Shown here: piece by piece, positions 24,902 through 38,015 of the stretch
Numbering within the stretch: position 1 is the first letter of the stretch
How the letters are laid out: the number at the start of each line of letters is the position of its first letter
Assembly: GCA_001643675.2 (NCBI GenBank)
Contig: LSRY02000029.1
Coordinates: 1,146,001 to 1,210,000, forward strand
Direction of reading: 5' to 3'
DNA: 64,000 nt
DNA from: Monocercomonoides exilis
Lineage: Eukaryota > Preaxostyla > Oxymonadida > Polymastigidae
Notes under the pieces: model-generated
Told to the model about the DNA's origin: nothing
The model's database searches: none
The model's input: the letters and a program-made list of their open reading frames with translations, nothing else
Position numbers and translations under genes: made by a program

Positions 24902-26581
24902 ATGAGTTGCTTTGGAAATAGATTGTCTGGAATTCTGAATGAAGAACATTTATCTCAAATGTCTTGTTCAGTTGCAATTTTTATAAGTCAACTTGAAACA
25001 GATGGATTTGAAGTTGAAGGAAGTTTGACCGAAATGATTATTCACATGTTTAACTTTAAACTCATTTTATCAATTTTTCCGCTTTTGACCAATTCAGAAG
25101 ATATTAAGGAAGAATCCGCAGATTTAATGTTTGAATTTTGGTGATAATAGCTTTCAATAAATCTAACTCAAAAATTAGGTTAGGACATAAACTTATAAAA
25201 CCAAACTTATTATCAATGAAATTTGTAAAAGTTGGGAAGAAGTTGTGGATTCATTCTATTCTTCTTGATGAATCTAAAAAAGAAACAAGCGATTTAGCTC
25301 CAGTCGAGTTTCTGTATGTAATCATTAAATTCATTGCAATTATCAACTTTTAAGAAATTGATGTGAAAATTCACCAGGATAGAAAAGTATTGTTCTCCTG
25401 AAAAAATTGAATTGTTAAAAGCCAGCACTCATCCATTGAAAGAAAATGATGTCTCCAAATTATTTGGTGCAAATCAGACTGAGATTAGAGATTCAATACA
25501 ATCTATTCGATCAAATATTCAAGCATCAATTTCAAGAAAAGTGATTCCGTGCTTTGATGACTATTTAAATCAAATGTATCACAGCTCTTCTTCAAGCGAC
25601 AAAGAAAAAGCATCTTGTGACGTGTGTGGTGGATCATTTGCGGAGTCATCTCCACAATCCGATTTTGAAAAGACTCATTCTTCAGCAACACCTTCTTCCT
25701 CTTCAACATCAATGGCATTACCAAAGCCTATTTCACCAGAAACTCCTCAATCAAGCTCAGCCACTCCATCTTCAGTTGGTAGTGCTGAAGACGATAAGAT
25801 TGATCCAAAAGACTTTTCCGTGATTAATCCATTCAGGCACTTTCCACCTTCAACACAGCGTCTGATCGTACCTCCGCGTATTGGCGATCCGCGAGGGATC
25901 AGGTTTGGTGATGATGACAGACTTCCTGGTATGTCCTATTGCTATCTAATGTGGCAGCTGCTTTTCTTTTGATGAAAAATAATTGAAAACTGTTTTTTTA
26001 AAATTAAATGAACATTATTTTGAAAAGGATTGATATGAAGAGAAGAATGAATTTTTTGTGAGAGTAATTATCTTTTTTTCATGCATGCTCTATCACACCA
26101 TTTTCTTTGTATAAATGTTCGTTTGCGTGCATTTAACTTGCTTTTGTTATTTGACTATGTGTCTTAACATACAATAGGAATGATTGGACCCGAACTTGGA
26201 AGAGGCGGAGGAGGTAATTTGCTTGGCCCGAATCATCCGATGTTTTTTGGGGGCGATGACTCCACTCGATTTGGATCAGATTATAAGGATGAGTCAAGAC
26301 CTGCTCCGTATGAAACGCTTCATTCTTTTTGAAAGAAAACTAACCAAACTTTATTTTATTTTATTTTTATCTTTTCTTTTTCTTTTTTTTATTTTCTTGT
26401 TTTGCTTGAAATCTGTGATTGATGCATTCCTTCAATGTTCAGTGGCTCTATTCCACCAGGAGCTCGCTATGATCCTCCATATCCAGAATTTGGCAGACAT
26501 GGTTTGGGAAGTAATCCACGGAACTTGCATCCAGATCTTGAGCACTTTCCAGGAGGCGGAAGCAGAGATTTCTTCATGTAA
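24902..26581 (+). CDS. PSMF1: Proteasome regulator PI31 (PSMF1) homologue, six exons, 372 aa
   Basis: Exons 24902-25022, 25098-25140, 25179-25313, 25378-25928, 26178-26307 and 26443-26581 keep phase throughout; introns start GTTTGA, GTGATA, GTATGT, GTATGT and GTATGA. The C-terminal half is diagnostic: NPFRHFPPS, PRIGDPRGIRFGDDD, a Gly-rich segment GMIGPELGRGGGG followed by GPNHPMFFGG, then PPGARYDPPYPEFG and finally HPDLEHFPGGGSRDFFM, the Pro/Gly-rich tail that inhibits or modulates the 20S core. The N-terminus should be the FP fold that binds Fbxo7-type F-box proteins; it is divergent. The 38-nt third exon boundary is the least certain. No partner F-box protein can be inferred, though an F-box gene lies immediately upstream. 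Confidence 0.88.
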
Positions 26582-27072
26582 CTTTTATTTTTGTGATATT
26601 TGACGTTTGCTTTATCAGCATTTGTGGTTCAGTTTTTCTGATTATTTTTTGCTTTCTTTACTTATTGAGAATTAAAAGAAATACTGAAAAAATATTGCTT
26701 TTTTCAAAATAACATATGCCAATTTGTGATAGTCGAGTAACATGATAACATAAGAGGGGGAAAAAATGTAATGAATCATAAGTGAGTGTTTAACAAATAA
26801 ATCAAATTGAACTGAAGTGAACATACATAATAATATTGTCTGAAGAAAAACTTTAAGACACTTGTTTGCGACAGCGAAAAAAAACAGTTGATAAACTTTC
26901 AAACAATACATACAAAACGTAAATTAATACGCTCCAAAACTCAAACAAAATAGGAAGGAAAGGAATTGCCTTTGGTGCATAGCAATGAATAATTTGCGTA
27001 AAAAAATGATAAATTATTAATTGAAAGCAAATAAAACATATGTAAGTGTTCGTCACAACATAAATATTTCAA
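26582..27072. other. Intergenic between convergent genes
   Basis: Separates the 3' ends of PI31 (+) and the beta-helix surface protein (-). AT-rich; nothing else seen. Confidence 0.5.
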
Positions 27073-30000
27073 TCAAAGAGACATAAGGTCGTTTTCAGAA
27101 ATCGGAGCAAAATCTTCTTGTGCCATTGAGCAACTTGCTTTGTTATCATCCGTCATAATCAACGAATCAGTGAAAAATTTGAAGGAGCTTATCTGATCAG
27201 GATCGGGAGATTGAGGAATTTCTGTGTCGAGAAAATGTTCAGAGCAAGGCGTCGAAGGATTAATGTCATCGTCAATCTGGCTTGTGATGTTTGCGCGATC
27301 GCTTTCTGCTTCCTTCTCATTCATTTCACATTCCTTTATTTGAATAACAAACGATGGCTGTTTTATGCTTAGATCTTCAAACTCTTCCATTTCTGTCTGA
27401 TCATCTTTTTTTGATGCATCCTTTTCCAATTCCTTTGCTTTGCCATCAGCAGGTGATGGATCAATCTCTCTCTGAGCTGTCTGCATCATCCTCCGTTTCA
27501 CCACACACACAACAACAACAAGCACAGCAAGAATTACAATCACCGGGATGACTGCAGAGATGACGATGATTGTTGTCAGCTTCGGATTAGAAAGAGGATC
27601 CGTGCTGTTTGCTGTGATACCTTTCGTCAAGTTATTTGGATCAGAAGAATCAGGATTTGGATTTGGTGAAGGATCATCCGCAGAACCGCCTTGATCAGGC
27701 AATAAAGAGCGCTTTTTAACAACACAAGGAAACTCGGTGATGGCACCAGACGCCTGCCATGAATAAATGAGGCTGACTTCCACTTGCTTATTGTCTGAGA
27801 CGGAGGAAATCTGAGCTTGTGGAACATTCACAACAACGATTGATTCATTCACATGCTGCAAAGATGATGACGCAAGCTGTGTCAGCTCTTCTCCATCATC
27901 TCCGGTTATCACAATGTAGATATGCAAAGAACAATCCAGCAGCAGCTTTCCATTAAAAGTGACTTCAATTGTATCTCCTATTGTCTTGTAACTAGAGGAT
28001 GAGACAGATGGCACAAAATATGAAAGTAAATAAGAATTCTGAAGTGCATCTTTCTGATACACTCCATCTGGTAATCCATTTCCAGTGACAGAGCAAGTGT
28101 CACAATTAATCCACAATGAAGGATATGCCGCATCGAGTCCATCCCCACCTGCGATGCTATTAACAACTATCTGCCCATTTCCTGTGCAGATAATGTTCCT
28201 CCGCGCAGAGGGATAATCTATAATTACCGGATTGTTGTCTCTAAACATCCAACTGTTCACAGTTAAGATTCCTCCTTTGACTTTGATTGCTCCTCTCGAA
28301 TGGCCAATGAATGGAGTGTTAGTGAGCTCAACGTTGCTGTCCGTTAAATATGCAAAGGCCGAGTTCCAGCTGCAAACAACTCCATTCTCCTCTACATTTG
28401 CTTCGATTCCATTGTTGTCTTTAAGTCTCAGTGCAAATGCATCTTTCCTGAATACATTGGACTGAGCAGCGACAAGCGACTGTTCTCCATTGAAGCTGCA
28501 GCTTGAGATAGCAACTGAAGAACAATTGTTTATCGTTATTGCATATGCCGTTGAAGCTGGGGAGATCACACCTGAATCTGCAATGCAATTGGTGATAGAT
28601 GTTGTTGATAAGTCTTTAAAGAAACCAAAAGATTTCAGTGCCAGCGACTGAACATGTATATCGCTGAGTTCAATAGAACCAGAATTCAAATAAAAAATTG
28701 TGTAAAATGAAGACGGTATATTCAGAGTGTCGTTGCTTCTGAAAATAGAAGAAGATATCGTCAGAGAGCCTCCAGATGAATAGAAAAGTGCTGCTGAATT
28801 AAGTGAAAATGTAGGCGAAAATACAAAATTGACTTTATCCAAATTGACGCTTGAATCGAAAATAAAAGCATTCTTGTTTACGAATTGAGTTGAAACTAAC
28901 ACATCGCAGCTGATGCTGTTAGCAGGGCTAATGCTGACTTTGACATTGTTGATTTGTATTTGACTTCCATAAGAAACAACCTCGTCCACTTTCAAGACAG
29001 CAGTCGTTGAGCCAGCAGGCAGATCATCAAATGGGATGCAATGACGAATAGCTTCTGATAAAGAGGCGCAAGGAATATCCTCTCCACCACAATATCCGTA
29101 GTTGTTGCTGTAGACCCCGCTTTTTGTGGTTGCGAACACAGTGGAACCTCTTTTGATGAAGAGAATAGGAACAAGATCTTCAGGATTCCCTGGATTTGAT
29201 ATCTCGTCATACATAATGGAGTTAGTTATATCATACGATGGAGATGAAAAATCGATATAAATTAAATCTGACAGATTGTAGTTCTGAAGGCAAAGCAATG
29301 AAATAAACATATCTTTCCCGCAGTTTGCTGCATTTCCATTGAAAGAAACGTCCTTCACAGAGAAAGAGCTGTCAAACGAGGCTGGGCACGGACTGCCTGC
29401 TGCTTGCCCTAGCGTCGCATCAATGTACATCGACCCGCCCCTCCCGTTTGATCCACCAGCCAAACATCGAGTGAATGAGCAGTTTGAAATGGTGGTTTTC
29501 GTAGACGAGGTTGTGATAAACATTAGACATCCACCCATTTGTCCAGAATTGGTGGTGCAGCTTGTGAAAGTGCTGTTTGTGATTGAAGAATCTACAGGCA
29601 AAGTTGCAACATCAACAGCTTCGAAATACAGCAAAGAAGACATCGGAGTGCTTGGCAGAACTTCGACCGAACTGAAAACGCAGCTATCAAATTGAAATGT
29701 TCCACATGCGTTTGGCTCTGCGCTGCTTGATGCACCTGAATATATGATGATTGGACTGTACTTGTATGCTGCATTCAGCGTGGTGTACCGAATTGACAAA
29801 AAGCCTCCATTCCACTGGAACAACGGGAGAGACGGATCGTTCACTTCATTTTCATCGAGTTCAATGCTTATCTGATCAAGTGACATCGCACCTGCGCGTT
29901 GTGATCCGGTGACCGATAGAAGAAACACTGTCAAGAAATATGTCTGTGTTAAAAATGCTTTCAGCTTAAAGCGTGAAAGCAGAAGCGATCCATTTGTCAC

Positions 30001-31715
30001 TGTGAAGAACCCTTCGGTGTCAGTCGACAGGTACGACTCCATCGAGACTGTGGTTTGGTCGATTCCTTTCCCGATAAACTCGACGTCCCTCGTTTCGTAT
30101 TCAGGCTTGTAAAATGGTTCGTACAGGGGTTCGGTGAGAAAGATGACTACACGCTCGTCGAGCGGGATGTCCCCGAGAAACGGTGGGAACTGGGCAGCTT
30201 TGTCGTCTATGTCGTTGATGTTGCCCTCAATCCAGTCTGACGTGAGCGAGGAATCGATGGTAAAGTACACAAGCCCTGACGAGCGTGTGGCGTAGCTGTC
30301 TGCGATGATTGGGCGGTCTTTGCTGAAGGGATGGTACCCTTCTATCACCAAATCATAACTCGAACCTTCTGTGGAGCAGTTGACAAAGCTCAAGTTTCTA
30401 AAAAGGATGGAGCAGAGAGGAAGCGAAGATGGTGTCGTAAAGGAAAGAGATAATGCTCCAAAGTTCGTTGACGTACAATAACACGAAACAAATCGCGCAT
30501 TAATGATAAGCTCTAATTATGAAGTGTATTCAAAGATTATTTTTTAAGAAAATAATTAATGATATTTTAAAATGAGAAATAAACACAATTTTCGAAATGA
30601 AACAAACCAGATTTCGATCGCACATCCGTAAGGGAAAGCGCAGAGCCCATCCGAAGAGCAGTGCAGTTAACTGTAAAAATGTCTCGCACACACAAATGAG
30701 TTAATATCGAGGCAATACAAAAGGCTCCTCCAATGCTATTTGGACCCAAAGCAGTGCAATTATTGACATCTAATTTTGTGAGAAGGCATTTGTCAATGTT
30801 CTTTAAGAAAATACACCCTCCGTTCCCGTTGGCAGTGCATCCGCTAAATCCACAAGAGGTGATGGTTACAATCGTCGAAGACTTAATTTCTGGTGAAACG
30901 ATGAAAAGAGCACCTCCATTGCATTCATTACCTCCAGATGAACAGATTTGATCTGTACCAGCAGTACATCCGGAAAAAGTATCACCAAACATTGTTAAAT
31001 TAGTAAGTATTTCTAAACGCTGCGAATAATCATTGTTTGATTTAAGATTATAATTTGAAATACGTTTCCTAAAACAATAATCAAATGTATTATTCATAGA
31101 CTCGTACAACCCGAGATTTTGGTTAATTCCATGCAAAACACTTCCATAATAAACATTTTCACATGACAAAAAATAAGAGTGACTCAATAAAGCAGAATGA
31201 ACAAAAGTTGATGATAAGTTGTGAAGTGGTTTGGGGCATGTAGTAATATTACGAAAATTGCAATCAAAAACTAATTCGTTCCCGCCAAAACCTTCGCTTA
31301 ATAATGAAGAAAAAACATGTAAGGAATGCAAATTCGATTTGTAAAGAAATACTGAACCTGCATTTCTGAAATTACAAAATCCATGAAATTTTTGGAAATT
31401 ACAGAAACCACAAGTTAGTGAAATGTTTGAAATGAATAACTTTCCACAATTATCCACTAAAGGTTGATTATGGAGCAGATTCCTATTTATTATTACGTTG
31501 CTTAACGTAAGAACAGAGGAAGTGTCCAAAATACCTATAAACTGGTAGGGTTGAACGGATATAAAAGGGTCAAAAAGTTGGATTGTTGAATTGTCCAAAT
31601 GAAACAGAAGTAATGAAGAACAGGAAAAATGTGATGAATATTTTGAAGTGGGTTGAATGTGGCAATGCGGGTAAAGAAATGCCACAAAAAATATAAAAAA
31701 GTAATCGTACATCAT
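27073..31715 (-). CDS. Large beta-helix surface protein with Pmp-like repeats and C-terminal membrane anchor, 1515 aa
   Basis: Exons 31715-30608 and 30512-27073 are joined in phase across a 95-nt intron starting GTTTGT. The start MMYDYFFIFFVAFL is a signal peptide. The ectodomain of about 1,290 residues has many short Ser/Thr/Asn-rich beta strands and GGALF, GGCIF, GGAFC motifs with FSGCTA-type repeats, as in polymorphic outer-membrane-protein-like right-handed parallel beta-helices. A Pro/Asp/Asn linker precedes a single membrane helix (IIVISAVIPVIVILAVLVVV) followed by a basic stop-transfer KRR and an acidic cytoplasmic tail of about 150 residues. Type I topology at the cell surface is inferred. 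Such proteins are thought to act in adhesion or surface variation; no partner is evident here. Confidence 0.8.
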
Positions 31716-32073
31716 ACGACTACCTTAAAAGCTGCTTCCAAAGTTTATCAAATGAATATAAAGAAAAAATAATTGATGATCATTAATAACATAATTTGTT
31801 TTCAGAATTAAAAAGTTCATGCGAATATAATTATTGCAGTTAAATCAAACAAGTTTGGCTTGAAAAGTGGAAAAATAAGAAATATGTTTTCTTTATGAAA
31901 TTCTTCTTGATATAATTCTTTCATTCAAGCAAAGAACAAAAATTTCTTTCAGCAAAGGATTGACTTTTCAAAATATTCACCTGAAATTATTCAAAATGGA
32001 AATTTTTCAATCTATTTTAAACATCTGCGTCACCTTGGAAAAGTAGAGACCAAGTCAATCAGTGCCCGTCAGT

Positions 32074-32129
<56 letters not shown>

Positions 32130-32662
32130 TGGAAAATTGGTGACGAACGTGACGAATTTTTTTCTTCACCTCACCCAGGGCTAGAAAGAATAATAATGAT
32201 AATGTTGGAGAAAAAGTTAGGAACAAATAGTTGTTTTTTCGTCAAGAAAAAAATTTCGTTCCATATTTTTTCCCTGTTTTTATCAGATATTAAGGTTTTA
32301 ATAGTTGAAAACAATTGAAGGTTTGATCAACATTATTTCTGGACAGATCAACATTAATTACGGGCAGACGGTGAAAATTTCACCCCACATTTAGAAAAAT
32401 TTTCCATAATTATTACCATTTAGTTTCTTTGAAAAATTTATGACTATCGCAAATGTTGAAAACAATTTCCAAAGCACATTTAGTCTGCTTACTAATATTT
32501 TTATGCACAGTTGCTGATAAAATTTCCAAAGATATATTTTCAGTCTAAAATTTTTATTGAAAAAACACTTCTTTAAATCATTCGCGTATAATTTGGAATT
32601 TGGCAATTAAAAATTTGAAAAACATAAACATACAATATATTTTATAGTGAAAGCTCATTGGA
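31716..32662. other. Intergenic, AT-rich, with a 52-base T tract
   Basis: No gene seen. It holds the poly-T tract listed separately and the upstream region of the surface-protein gene. Confidence 0.5.
32075..32126 (+). repeat. Homopolymer of 52 T
   Basis: An uninterrupted T run, flanked by GCCCGTCAGTG on the left and AAGTGGAAAATTGG on the right. No target duplication or adjacent element was found, although on the minus strand it would read as a poly-A tail. Confidence 0.9.
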
Positions 32663-34990
32663 ATGCTTGTTCTTGCAACTCCAGTAGAAAGCGATCATCC
32701 AATCCATGGAGGATTTTGTGACCACAGGAATAATCCAAGGTTAACTGCAGTAATAGTTTATAAATACGAAAAGATTATACGAAGGCAAGGTGAGCTATCA
32801 AAAAAACAATCAGCAGCAATTGTTAGCACTCAACCACAATTAGAAAAACTTGAAGAAATAAGAAAAGCTGAAACATCCTTTCTGAAAGCGAATTTCATAA
32901 AGAAGATTGACACAACAACGATTTAAACGAAGAAATAACAAACGAATGAACAGAGAAGCTTTTTTCAATATCATCCAGATTTTCATCATACTGAAACCTC
33001 AGCCGATATTGCAAAAAGAAAATTCACATTATATTTTAGGAACTGAAAGAAAAGTTTCCATAAGATGATGAAGGAACAAAGGGTCAAGAATAGTCATCTC
33101 GAACAGAAACAGAACCTGTTCAACAGCGAGGATATATGGCGCTTATGGATGAGTTCTTACTTCATCACATTGTTATGAAAAAGGGAAGAACTGTCATTAA
33201 CACTCCTGAATTCGAGTCCTTTGCCCGCACATATAAAGATTACTGGTCAAGAATCAACGAGGCGCTGATCCAATTCGAGGACTGGGCGGAAGATAATGCG
33301 TTGGACCTTCTGTTTTTCGATGGAAAGAAGATTGCTGATTTTGCTCTTAGCGAATGGCTTGTACTTTCATCACAAAGTGCCTTGACTTCTTCTTCTTCTT
33401 CCACGTCAACGGTCACTTCGTCTACTTCTTCTCAACTTCAATCGTCTTCTGCATTGCATCGTTCCACTCGCATTGAATATGCAAATCTGAAAGAAGAGCA
33501 AATGTTGAGCTGCCTTGTGAACATTGATGCAGTGATGGCTTGTCTGAGGCAGCTTGGCCAATGCTTCAAACAAGGAAAGAGAGAAAACAAAGCTTCAAAG
33601 GCTATTTTCATTCAGTGAATGAGGATGCAGCTGACTTTACGTTACTGTCGAAGAGAGTCAATGAAAGGAAAGGCAGAGACATTCATTCAAAGAAGATAGA
33701 TGGCATTTCAGATAAGGCAATGGCCCCAGCAAAAACTGGATGAGCTGCAAGGAGGGCGAAAAAGAGAAGTGTCTGAAGCTGTAGCCGAAGTTGTATGAAG
33801 AATTAGACATCATCAAAGAAGACAAATGAGCATTCATTCATCTTCTGTCACTCTGGCTGGATGAAAGGCTCAAATGTTCAATAAACACGCATAAGCCTAC
33901 TGATTTGAAGCTCATCAGGAACATTAGCATTTCACCTAAGCTATTATCTCAATTGCAGATACGACAACTCTATTCACTTCAGCTTCTACTTTCTCTTCTT
34001 CTTCTCATTTAAAAATCTCTCCTGAAGAAACCATTTTCCATATGTTCCTGTCGCTCGAAATCGTCATCTTTTTGCAAATGATCGATCTTTTCTGGTCCGA
34101 ATGAAAAATTTGTTTTTGCATAGTCAAGAAAAGATTGAACGGATATGAATTTGCCATCTTAAGTTAGCTTTCTTTCTACAGAAATAGCTCTTCATCTTTA
34201 TTTTTCTTTGCGATTTCATCTTCTTCATCTTCTCCATCAGTCTATTCTTTTCCTAATAATCACTCTGCTTCTCTCTTTTCAAGTGTATCTGAAAATAAGA
34301 GAAGAAGGTGGCTGCATCATCAACTGCTCTTTCGATTAACACTTCGAATGGATCAAATGGGACAACTTTATTCACAACAGCAGGAATTATGAATTACATC
34401 AAGAGACGCCTGAGTTATGAAATGTTTAAAGCAGCTTGAATGCACGAATTCCATGCATTATACACATTGCAGCTTCTTCTTCTTCTTCTTCTTCTTCTCT
34501 TTCTTCTATCTCCACTTATGCTGCATTTGTCTCAATGTAGTTGTTGCTTCTGGATGTGCTGTTTAGTTCAAGTGCATTGCATTGCCTAATCATGTGGAGC
34601 TTTTCGGAGATGCATTCTTCTCCAGAGATATCTCCGCTTTCATCACTTGCAGCGTTGGCGAGCACGAAGCCTGGGAGCAGGATAATTATTGAAATGGAAA
34701 AAAGGAATTTTCAATTGGTACATCTTCTGATCTGTTTGAGCTGTTACTGAAACATTCTGAGATAATGCTTTTTGTTTTGCTTTTAATGATGCTGAGGCAT
34801 ATGACGGAGTAAAAACTGGAAATCAAAGCGAGTTGACAAGAATCTACTTTGTGGTTTAATGGAGTTAAATTCAAAAAGGTGCACCAAGCGGCAGGGATGG
34901 GGATTGGAGAGGCTATCTGTTTTTGGTGTGCAACTGAGTTAGCTATGAGGAGGAGGAGGAGGGGAAGAAAAAAGATGGAGGGCAATAATT
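32663..34990 (+). pseudogene. Broken relic of an IQCH-like (IQ-motif) flagellar protein
   Basis: Two coding-looking pieces remain: 32663-32926 (starts MLVLATPVESDHP, contains NNPRLTAVIVYKYEKIIR) and 33136-33618 (contains KKGRTVINTPEFESFARTYK, FFDGKKIADF, QMLSCLVNIDAVMACLR, then KASKAIFIQ and a TGA). After that stop the same frame continues with coding-like text (MRMQLTLRYCRRE) but with repeated TAA, TAG and TGA up to about 34990. From memory, the NTPEF, DGKK, LLSCLVN and IQ order resembles IQCH-type proteins, whose IQ motif follows this block; I could not check it. Spliced exons cannot be excluded for the first piece, but the stop density after 33618 argues for decay. Confidence 0.45.
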
Positions 34991-34997
34991 CATTCAA

Positions 34998-35578
34998 AGA
35001 AGTTTCTTGAGAAACTAATTTTAAATATTTTTCTTTTTTCTTTTTTTGAAATAGTAAACAAAAAATTTTTTATTTATAATTCATTAGGTTTTTTCCATTT
35101 TGTGATATAAATAAAAAAGAAATAAATAATTTTTGAGTTACAAAAATGGAAAAAGGAAAAGGAAAAGAAAATTGAAAAAATGAAAAATAGAATAATATAA
35201 AAAAGAAAAGAAAAGAAAATGATTTTTGAGTAGCAAAATAAGTTTCATTTTCTCAGTCATTTACATTTCAGATGATAATTTTTCATTCAATTCAATAAAA
35301 GTTTTCAATTTTAAAAAACGGATGTAAACAACCGTTTGCGGATATAGAGAATAATCAAAAAAGAAAAATTAGCATTGTGAAAAAACAAAATATGAAACAG
35401 TTCATTTCTTCAAGCATTTACTGAACAGTCAGAAACAGATAATACAGAAACAAATATTTTTGTTTTTTAATAAAAAACGCTCAAAGAAATATTGAATCAT
35501 TAATCAATCAAATAAAAAATAAATAATTAAATAATTAAAAATAAATTAAAATTTGTTAACAAAGAGAGTTTCATTTTC
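34998..35578. other. AT-rich spacer
   Basis: A-rich with AAAGA-type runs near 35140-35220; no gene. It contains the 3' flank of the family gene on the minus strand. Confidence 0.45.
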
Positions 35579-37024
35579 TCAAATATTCACAGAATAATCA
35601 GAAATATTCAATGATAATCTATTTTTGTTTTTTTCGTTTAGAAAACCAAACATTTTATGAAAACTCTCAATGCAATCTTCGTATCCTTCTTCTTCCATCT
35701 TTTCAAATATCTTTCTTTTCAACTCTTTTCTTTTTTCTTCGTTAGGTTCATCATCCTTCTTTTCATTAAATCTTCTTGAAATATTCAAAAAGAAAATCAA
35801 AAAATCTTCCAAAAATACTTCATTTTTTGTTGATTGATTCATTTCTTCCAAACATAGATCCATAGCGCCTTCCTTCAGTAAAACATCAATTTTCATATTT
35901 TTTTTCATCGCTGCATCTCTTAAAGACATTATACACCATACGCACATGTCAGTATAATTTTCCTTTGCTGCTCGAAACATATTCACAAGGATACCAATGA
36001 GTTCATCAAGTTCTTCGTTCCACAGTGTGCATGGTAATATGTAATCATAAATTACACCGAGCCATCTCCTAATTAATGTCGCTTCTGTTCTTCCATCTTC
36101 TTCTTCTTTTTTCTTCCAGTCGATCCATTTTGACAGCTCTTCTAATTCTCTTGCTGCCTCCCTTCCAAAATGCAGCTCATTCACAATTACGCTTTCCACA
36201 TCTCCATAGTAGAAATTTCTTTTGATTAAAAACTGCCAAAGTGACTCTGAAGCTAGTCTCGTCAGATTCTTGTGTTTCTGATGATATTCAATGATCGCTT
36301 TGAATTCATTCATATACAATTCTTGTTCCACAAACTTTCAAAATAAAAAGGAAAAAAAATCTGTGAAAAGAAAATGAAATAGGAATGCTCAAACGAAAAG
36401 CATGTCAATGCGATTCAGTGCCAATAAAGCCATTTCCACTTCTTTTTGAGTCTCCTCGGTTTCCTCTTTCTTCGAGGCAACCTTCAGAAGGACGAGAATA
36501 CAAATTACAAGCAATTCAGATAAGAAGGAGCAACTAAGCGTAAGATAGGATTCACAAAGATCAACAAGAAGCTTTTCGTTTCTTCCTTCTTTTTTCTTAT
36601 ATTCTTCAATCATCACGGCTTCGAATCTTTTGATCAACAAAGACGTTTCAAAGAATCGATTCCAGACAAATTTTAACACAAAGTTATATCCAATGCGCTT
36701 CAACAATAAACATGCATTTTCCATAGTAATTTTCTTTTCTTCAATCATTTTGTCAATTTCATTGAACTGTTCTTCTGAGAAAATGGACTCCAATTCACTT
36801 TGCTTCATTTCTTCCGCCATTTCATTCATTTTCTCAATTTTCTGCATTTGTTCATCTTCTCTACAATGTTCCAGTTCACAAAGCAATTCTTTAAGAGATA
36901 TTCAAAATTCAAAAATTTTATTCAAAATTGTTCAATCAAAATAAAATGGCAAACTTGAAAATTGTTCTGTTCTGGTCATCATTTGTATTCTGTCTTCAGG
37001 TTTATCATTTTCGCATGTACTCAT
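35579..37024 (-). CDS. Member of a repeated ~440-aa helical protein family, three exons, 439 aa
   Basis: Exons 37024-36955, 36888-36395 and 36334-35579 join in phase across introns starting GTTTGC and GTTTGA. The start is MSTCENDKPEDRIQMM. The body is Glu/Lys-rich and helical, with landmarks FNEIDKMIEEKKITMENACL, EKLLVDLCESYL, EETQKEVEMALLAL, NEFKAIIEYHQKHKNLTR and ELHFGREAARELEELSKW, ending LSLNISDYSVNI. I know no function; the pattern suggests an armadillo/HEAT-like superhelix. From memory it resembles a large hypothetical family in an oxymonad genome, unverified. A broken, oppositely oriented paralogue lies 1 kb upstream on the plus strand. No membrane segment is convincing; the LVICILVLL stretch is short. 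Confidence 0.8.
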
Positions 37025-37870
37025 TCTGTTTGTTGCAAAAAATATACAAAAAGAGGAGCAAAGCTTGGCAAGCAACAAAATAAAAGATAAATACAAACAA
37101 CATTGATTATCTTGCAAAACAAAAACGATTGCAATAAAAACTGTTTTGCTTTTGTTATATAAAAGAAATGCAAAAGAAATTGCGAAAAATCCTCAAGGAT
37201 TGGCTGTATGAAGCCAAAAATGGTAATTTTTAGTTTCTATTTGATCAAACCAACAGTTTATTAGAAAAATAATTAAATTTTCAAAAGACGTTCACTTTTT
37301 AATAACAATTTTTTATTGAATGGAATAAATTTCAAATCCTTGAGTGCATCAGGGCACTCTTCCTCAAATCCACTTCCACCTTCGAATTCTGCATTTAATT
37401 CATATTTAGATGTTTGTCATTTTTCATTGATAATGTTTCTTATTATCATTTCTTTTTGATTTGCATTTAAGTAACAAACAAATGTGATACAGCAAGTGAT
37501 GCAGAGCACAAATTTTTCTGCTCAGTCTGCTTGGAATTGTCTTTCTGCAGTTGGCTGGGATATTGCAAAGGCTGCAGAACTTTTCAAAAAAATGAAGGAA
37601 AAAGGAAAATTGACTTCATATATGTTTGCAAATACATAGTCTGGTTCAAAGAAAATGATTCGATCATTGTATCAGTTACAACAAACAAAAAATGATTAAG
37701 CGTTTTTTCTCTTTTACACATTGCCAAATATATTGGATGACTGTATGAATGCATATATTTTTACGACTATTTTGAGTTTTCCTTATTCACCAATTTCATC
37801 TATCCAGCGATATGCGTGTTCAACATGAATATCAAGCAAGTGCATTTTTCTGAATACAATGTTTAAAGAA
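37025..37870. other. Spacer between the divergent family gene and its broken paralogue
   Basis: AT-rich; no supported reading frame. As the shared upstream region of two inverted family members it should hold the promoter of the intact gene. Confidence 0.45.
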
Positions 37871-38015
37871 AATGTTGGGAAAAGATGCACAAAAAAGTTC
37901 AGAGATCTTCAATTGCTGTTGTGTTAGAATTCTTCTTAATTGTATTTCTTTTATATTTTTTATCGAAAAATTGATTTATGAAGTGGAATTTTTCAATGAT
38001 GATAAACAGAAACAG

